8,826 bases of DNA from Elusimicrobia bacterium RIFOXYB2_FULL_48_7 (GTDB taxonomy: Bacteria; Elusimicrobiota; Endomicrobiia; CG1-02-37-114; XYA2-FULL-39-19): positions 1,915-10,740 of the forward strand of contig MGVM01000075.1 of NCBI GenBank assembly GCA_001800495.1. The letters run 5' to 3'. Within the stretch, counting starts at the first letter, position 1. The number at the start of each line of letters is the position of its first letter. Under the pieces are notes generated by a model. That model saw only the letters and a program-made list of their open reading frames with translations. It was not told the origin of the DNA and ran no database searches. Of this stretch, positions 6,701 to 8,826 are shown piece by piece. A program made the position numbers and the translations under genes.

Positions 6701-8826
6701 ATTCTCGCTCCTTTACGCGGTCATCATTGCCGCTGTAGAGTCCAAGACATCCAAGACCATACTGGACAATTTCGGCATACCTGCGGCAATCCAGCCGAAA
6801 GTAATTGAAGACCTGCGCCAGCTCCTCAGGATGCAGGTAGATTTGGAGACACACCTGGACTGGGAAATAAAGTGCAACGAATTCCTGACCGGGCGCTACA
6901 AGGAGTATTTCTCCATACTCGGCAAGCCGGGTTACATATACAACCTGCCCAGGATAGCCGAAACGCTCAAAAAATCCGGGGTTATCACCGGCGGCGACCA
7001 GCAGGACCTTAAACTGAAATACGAGTTTTCATACTGGGTGAACAAGAAAGCCCAGGGGCTGGAGGAAATCAACCGCGTCGGCGTGTTCCGCAAGGTCCAT
7101 ATGATAAACGGATTGATAAAGAAATCCCGCAAGCTCAACCCCAATGTGGCGCCGGACAACAAGATAATCGGCGTCATGACCGCTTCTTATAAGGAAGGGG
7201 AAAGAAAGGACGGCAAGGAAGTTCCCATCACCGACGTGCGTTTCAGCGCGGGTTCCAGGAAAATGGAGATCTACGCCGGCACAGCAGAAAACCACCTATT
7301 AAAAGACATAGACCCGGAAGGCAGGGAGATAATCACCAGGATGATGAAGGATTTCGTTACCCCCGCGGATATCAGGATGATCGGTACCTGCACCGGCAGG
7401 GACGTTTTGAACCACGTGCCGGGCTCGGGTCTTGAAGCCGTGATGGAAGGCGTAAAGACAAAACTGCTCGAAGCGGGCGTAAGCGAAACAATGATAGACG
7501 CCAATTCCAGGGTTTACGGCGGCGACCTGGAAAAGTGGAGCGGCATAAAGGAAATGCCTGCCGAGAAAAGAATAAAACTCATCAATTCCATAGGTTCGAA
7601 GATCCACTTGCTGGTCCTTGTGCAGAGAGGCGTAACGAAGGCCTACGAGGAAGCTATCCAGGGCGTTGATTTCATAGACTTAAGCATTCCGGATCCGGAA
7701 CTCCTGGATCTGTTTGATAACCTGCCGAAGCTTGTATATTTGATGAAGAAAGGAAAACCCGACAGCGCGCTAGTGCTGGCGGACGGAACATCTGGCGGAA
7801 GGCGCAGGGTGACTTCTTTCAGGTACAGCTCGTCAAGGAAGAAAATAAAAGAGCTCTTCGCGCTTGATGACCGGCTTGTTTACGGCAGTTTGGGCCTCGG
7901 CGAGGACACCGTGGAAGAATGGCGGCAGGAAATGGTGCTTGAAAGAAAGAACGCCCAGGCGCTCTGGGATGCCGCGGTTGTAAGCAAAGACGCCGCGCTC
8001 GCGCAAACACTTTACGAGAAAATAAGGCAGTACGTTATACGCAATAACAGGGCTGAGGAAGCCGCCATTGAAGAATCAAAAGCCAGGAATTTCAAGGTGT
8101 GGTCACCGGAGTACCGGTACCGCTCGGAAATCCTCAGCAAAGTCGCTGCGGGCTTGAAGTTCAGCCAGTTGGATTTTGCCGCGTGGCTGGTTCTCGGAGG
8201 TGAATATATCGTTAACGGCATGTTCACGCAGGAAGAGATACAGCAAAAAGCGGCCCAGTGGGCGAAGGCAGTCGCGGGGAGCAAAGCCACCGCCAGCGCC
8301 GCTTTAATAACGCTGGTCAACACCCTCGTCAAGCCGAAATATATTCCGCCGGCCGAGAAAGGGTTCTACGAGCTTGAATCAAAGATATCCGGCTCGCTCA
8401 AGGCGGTTGAAGAGCAGGTGTCCCGCCTTGAAAGCCGCGAAGTCCGCAGAAAAATGGCGAGAAGGGCCCTTTCACTTCACAGCCGCAAGCTTAAACTTAC
8501 GGAAACCGAGTCCAAAACCGCGCAATTCGTCAAGAACAGTCAGTTTGACGAATGCTACAAGCACGGTAAGGCGATACTGGGAGACGGCGGATCAAAGATC
8601 TCGCAGGAATCCTTCGGCGAATACATCACCTGGGTGAAAGCCGCCTCGCAAGTGCTGGCAAACCTGATTTTCCCGAGCGGCGCGCCCGAGAAGGATTTTG
8701 TTTTGGGAAAAATCGAGCTGGCGCTCAACGGCGGCGAGATAACGCTTGAAAATTACCGGCCGCTGGTGATCGCGATAACAGGCAAGTCAGGCCCGGTCAT
8801 CAAAGACAAAGCCGATTTGCGGGAAA
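3747..8826 (+). CDS. Giant uncharacterised cytoplasmic protein, 3' end beyond window (at least 1,693 aa)
   Basis: One frame stays open from the ATG at 3747 to the window edge, 1,693 full codons without a stop. I do not recognise the family. The N-terminus (MIRKVEKYFKEKGVYQAK) has no signal peptide, and I saw no membrane segment, so the product is probably cytoplasmic. Residues 1-260 are mixed alpha/beta then helical. Residues about 278-405 are charged and coiled-coil-like, as are about 585-627 and 1535-1600. Residues about 930-1000 form a Gly-rich block, with FFSRGGVYYLSLTAG and then PTGETYGGFCVPKEF (Cys981), followed by a hydrophobic helix. Residues about 1130-1380 alternate strands and helices and include IGVMTASYKEG, IGTCTGRD (Cys1215), FIDLSIPDPELLDLF and LADGTSGGRRR. 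These look like folded cores, perhaps enzymatic, but no known catalytic motif was identified. Codon use and protein composition are even throughout, arguing against decay or a frameshift. A strong promoter lies about 180 bases upstream. Confidence 0.95.
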   Translation, partial: MIRKVEKYFKEKGVYQAKHGKGTVVSAGGNIQKQKDIFALSLKTLAANKNSAVKGIMSKVKAAKYSLAFSTGGDLVVDCELSPARKIILDVDSFNNLSSYSDNDLALFYSLTVLTHLCLLSGQSEQDALYNTTLLYDSLKEKEQETIKNILAIPEIDSGKVFTRLLVAAGKKDRHEKQRMVSWFLARERAEVPYNMDRVRRAIKEETSNLENLRNRIYNEIKDTYVESVDENNAIRISDWCMKNGIRLVTGRFSRAFYIDAMSIASAKVLETKQIKPSIDKFKGQYDKAVLKFATPELQKFQKQLRQLGGEAQGVVNLAGREKISLNESKGTIEKFKKQLRTMELSILGKIDELQTEKSDAIASEGPSGKTLKNLQRDRQELANAAKKLNDAVSEVEFSISKALKKDPTFMVFFQRLFPLDVINMGMLNELNDPFFGEDEEIHHLIRSSGHNMYTTSNMSSWLRRCDDWVEALPAYATYEIIPQAGGSYRVTAWVQRIVLEDMYRRYAKDWSKNVKNVIDSEHLAIAREVLAQTSKEKSQDPALVAELGAVVGQTYFNLCNEVGQLMETDGLDRIQALRKVIKENKTENNLVNEIAAEKNAQKAEEKIKELVNRNKLEEKSLELKPFALKPARRIPSVHVLTTLGPGETEINVENWLNETMTLYNVSQAHKLEGQVTKKIDAYQKRIISVGNKVIEEQDLQGEIFNIAQADGLSLDNEAEKNKVILKLISSYPEVSGEVSRICVLQEHNLDGKVDEYLKSHPGIDENAVKQVMANNKLSDAGQVKANPDYVSEKNTIAVSMARQDLIKSNNLADETRTYLRNRLDVEIASIFARREIITENNLLNELNNLAYRYEAAGPAKKYNLIYAPSRVDLGVEEVRSIRNVPKWVGGRDQAAANAGKELYGLYNIAGPQAVNSPRLAEFLKVGENFFSRGGVYYLSLTAGINIDTLGIGDFEFFRDQWNMRGDRIVLPTGETYGGFCVPKEFSLLYAVIIAAVESKTSKTILDNFGIPAAIQPKVIEDLRQLLRMQVDLETHLDWEIKCNEFLTGRYKEYFSILGKPGYIYNLPRIAETLKKSGVITGGDQQDLKLKYEFSYWVNKKAQGLEEINRVGVFRKVHMINGLIKKSRKLNPNVAPDNKIIGVMTASYKEGERKDGKEVPITDVRFSAGSRKMEIYAGTAENHLLKDIDPEGREIITRMMKDFVTPADIRMIGTCTGRDVLNHVPGSGLEAVMEGVKTKLLEAGVSETMIDANSRVYGGDLEKWSGIKEMPAEKRIKLINSIGSKIHLLVLVQRGVTKAYEEAIQGVDFIDLSIPDPELLDLFDNLPKLVYLMKKGKPDSALVLADGTSGGRRRVTSFRYSSSRKKIKELFALDDRLVYGSLGLGEDTVEEWRQEMVLERKNAQALWDAAVVSKDAALAQTLYEKIRQYVIRNNRAEEAAIEESKARNFKVWSPEYRYRSEILSKVAAGLKFSQLDFAAWLVLGGEYIVNGMFTQEEIQQKAAQWAKAVAGSKATASAALITLVNTLVKPKYIPPAEKGFYELESKISGSLKAVEEQVSRLESREVRRKMARRALSLHSRKLKLTETESKTAQFVKNSQFDECYKHGKAILGDGGSKISQESFGEYITWVKAASQVLANLIFPSGAPEKDFVLGKIELALNGGEITLENYRPLVIAITGKSGPVIKDKADLRE
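4642..4769 (+). repeat. Short internal duplication in the giant gene's coiled-coil region
   Basis: Two 23-base segments (4642-4664 and 4747-4769) match except at two positions. They encode KFQKQLR (from residue 300) and KFKKQLR (from residue 335). They are 105 bases apart, exactly 35 codons or five heptads, so both fall in the same coiled-coil register. The amino-acid similarity fades outside about eight residues, so this is a short duplication or a strongly constrained heptad motif rather than a full domain repeat. Confidence 0.55.

Noticed and set aside
1..8826. CRISPR arrays, tRNA or rRNA genes, insertion sequences
   Set aside because: No evenly spaced direct repeats with unique spacers, no tRNA-like cloverleaf, no transposase motif and no terminal inverted repeats were seen by eye.

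Overview
The window looks like chromosomal DNA of a Gram-negative-type bacterium with moderate GC. Both complete exported proteins begin with a signal peptide. One is probably an outer-membrane barrel, and the other is a secreted glycosidase ending in a 'YPNP...' FlgD-like/type IX sorting-like domain. That mix, next to a very large uncharacterised cytoplasmic protein, is typical of deep-branching lineages such as Elusimicrobiota, Omnitrophota or Firestonebacteria. This is an inference from style only; there is no rRNA or marker gene to place it.

Layout, all on the + strand. (1) Positions 1-193 hold the last 63 codons of an amidohydrolase, most likely nagA (N-acetylglucosamine-6-phosphate deacetylase), followed by a small hairpin terminator. 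(2) Positions 284-2737 encode an 817-residue secreted protein with a clan GH-A-type glycoside hydrolase domain, a block of LVIVD beta-propeller repeats, and a C-terminal sorting-like domain. (3) Seventeen bases later, positions 2755-3543 encode a 262-residue signal-peptide-bearing, probable outer-membrane beta-barrel protein, likely co-transcribed. (4) A 203-base AT-rich gap (3544-3746) starts with a near-consensus sigma-70 promoter overlapping the preceding stop codon and carries a palindromic repeat-like element. (5) From 3747 to the window edge runs one uninterrupted reading frame of at least 1,693 codons. It has no signal peptide, is mainly helical with coiled-coil stretches, and I could not assign it to any family. 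It fills almost 60% of the window.

The first three genes fit a carbohydrate theme: amino-sugar catabolism, then an exported glycosidase with an envelope partner. The giant gene has its own promoter and appears to be a separate transcription unit. It is the strongest candidate here for something undescribed. Its Gly/Cys-containing blocks around residues 930-1000 and 1130-1380 look like folded, possibly catalytic, cores between helical and coiled-coil parts, but no function can be claimed from sequence reading alone.
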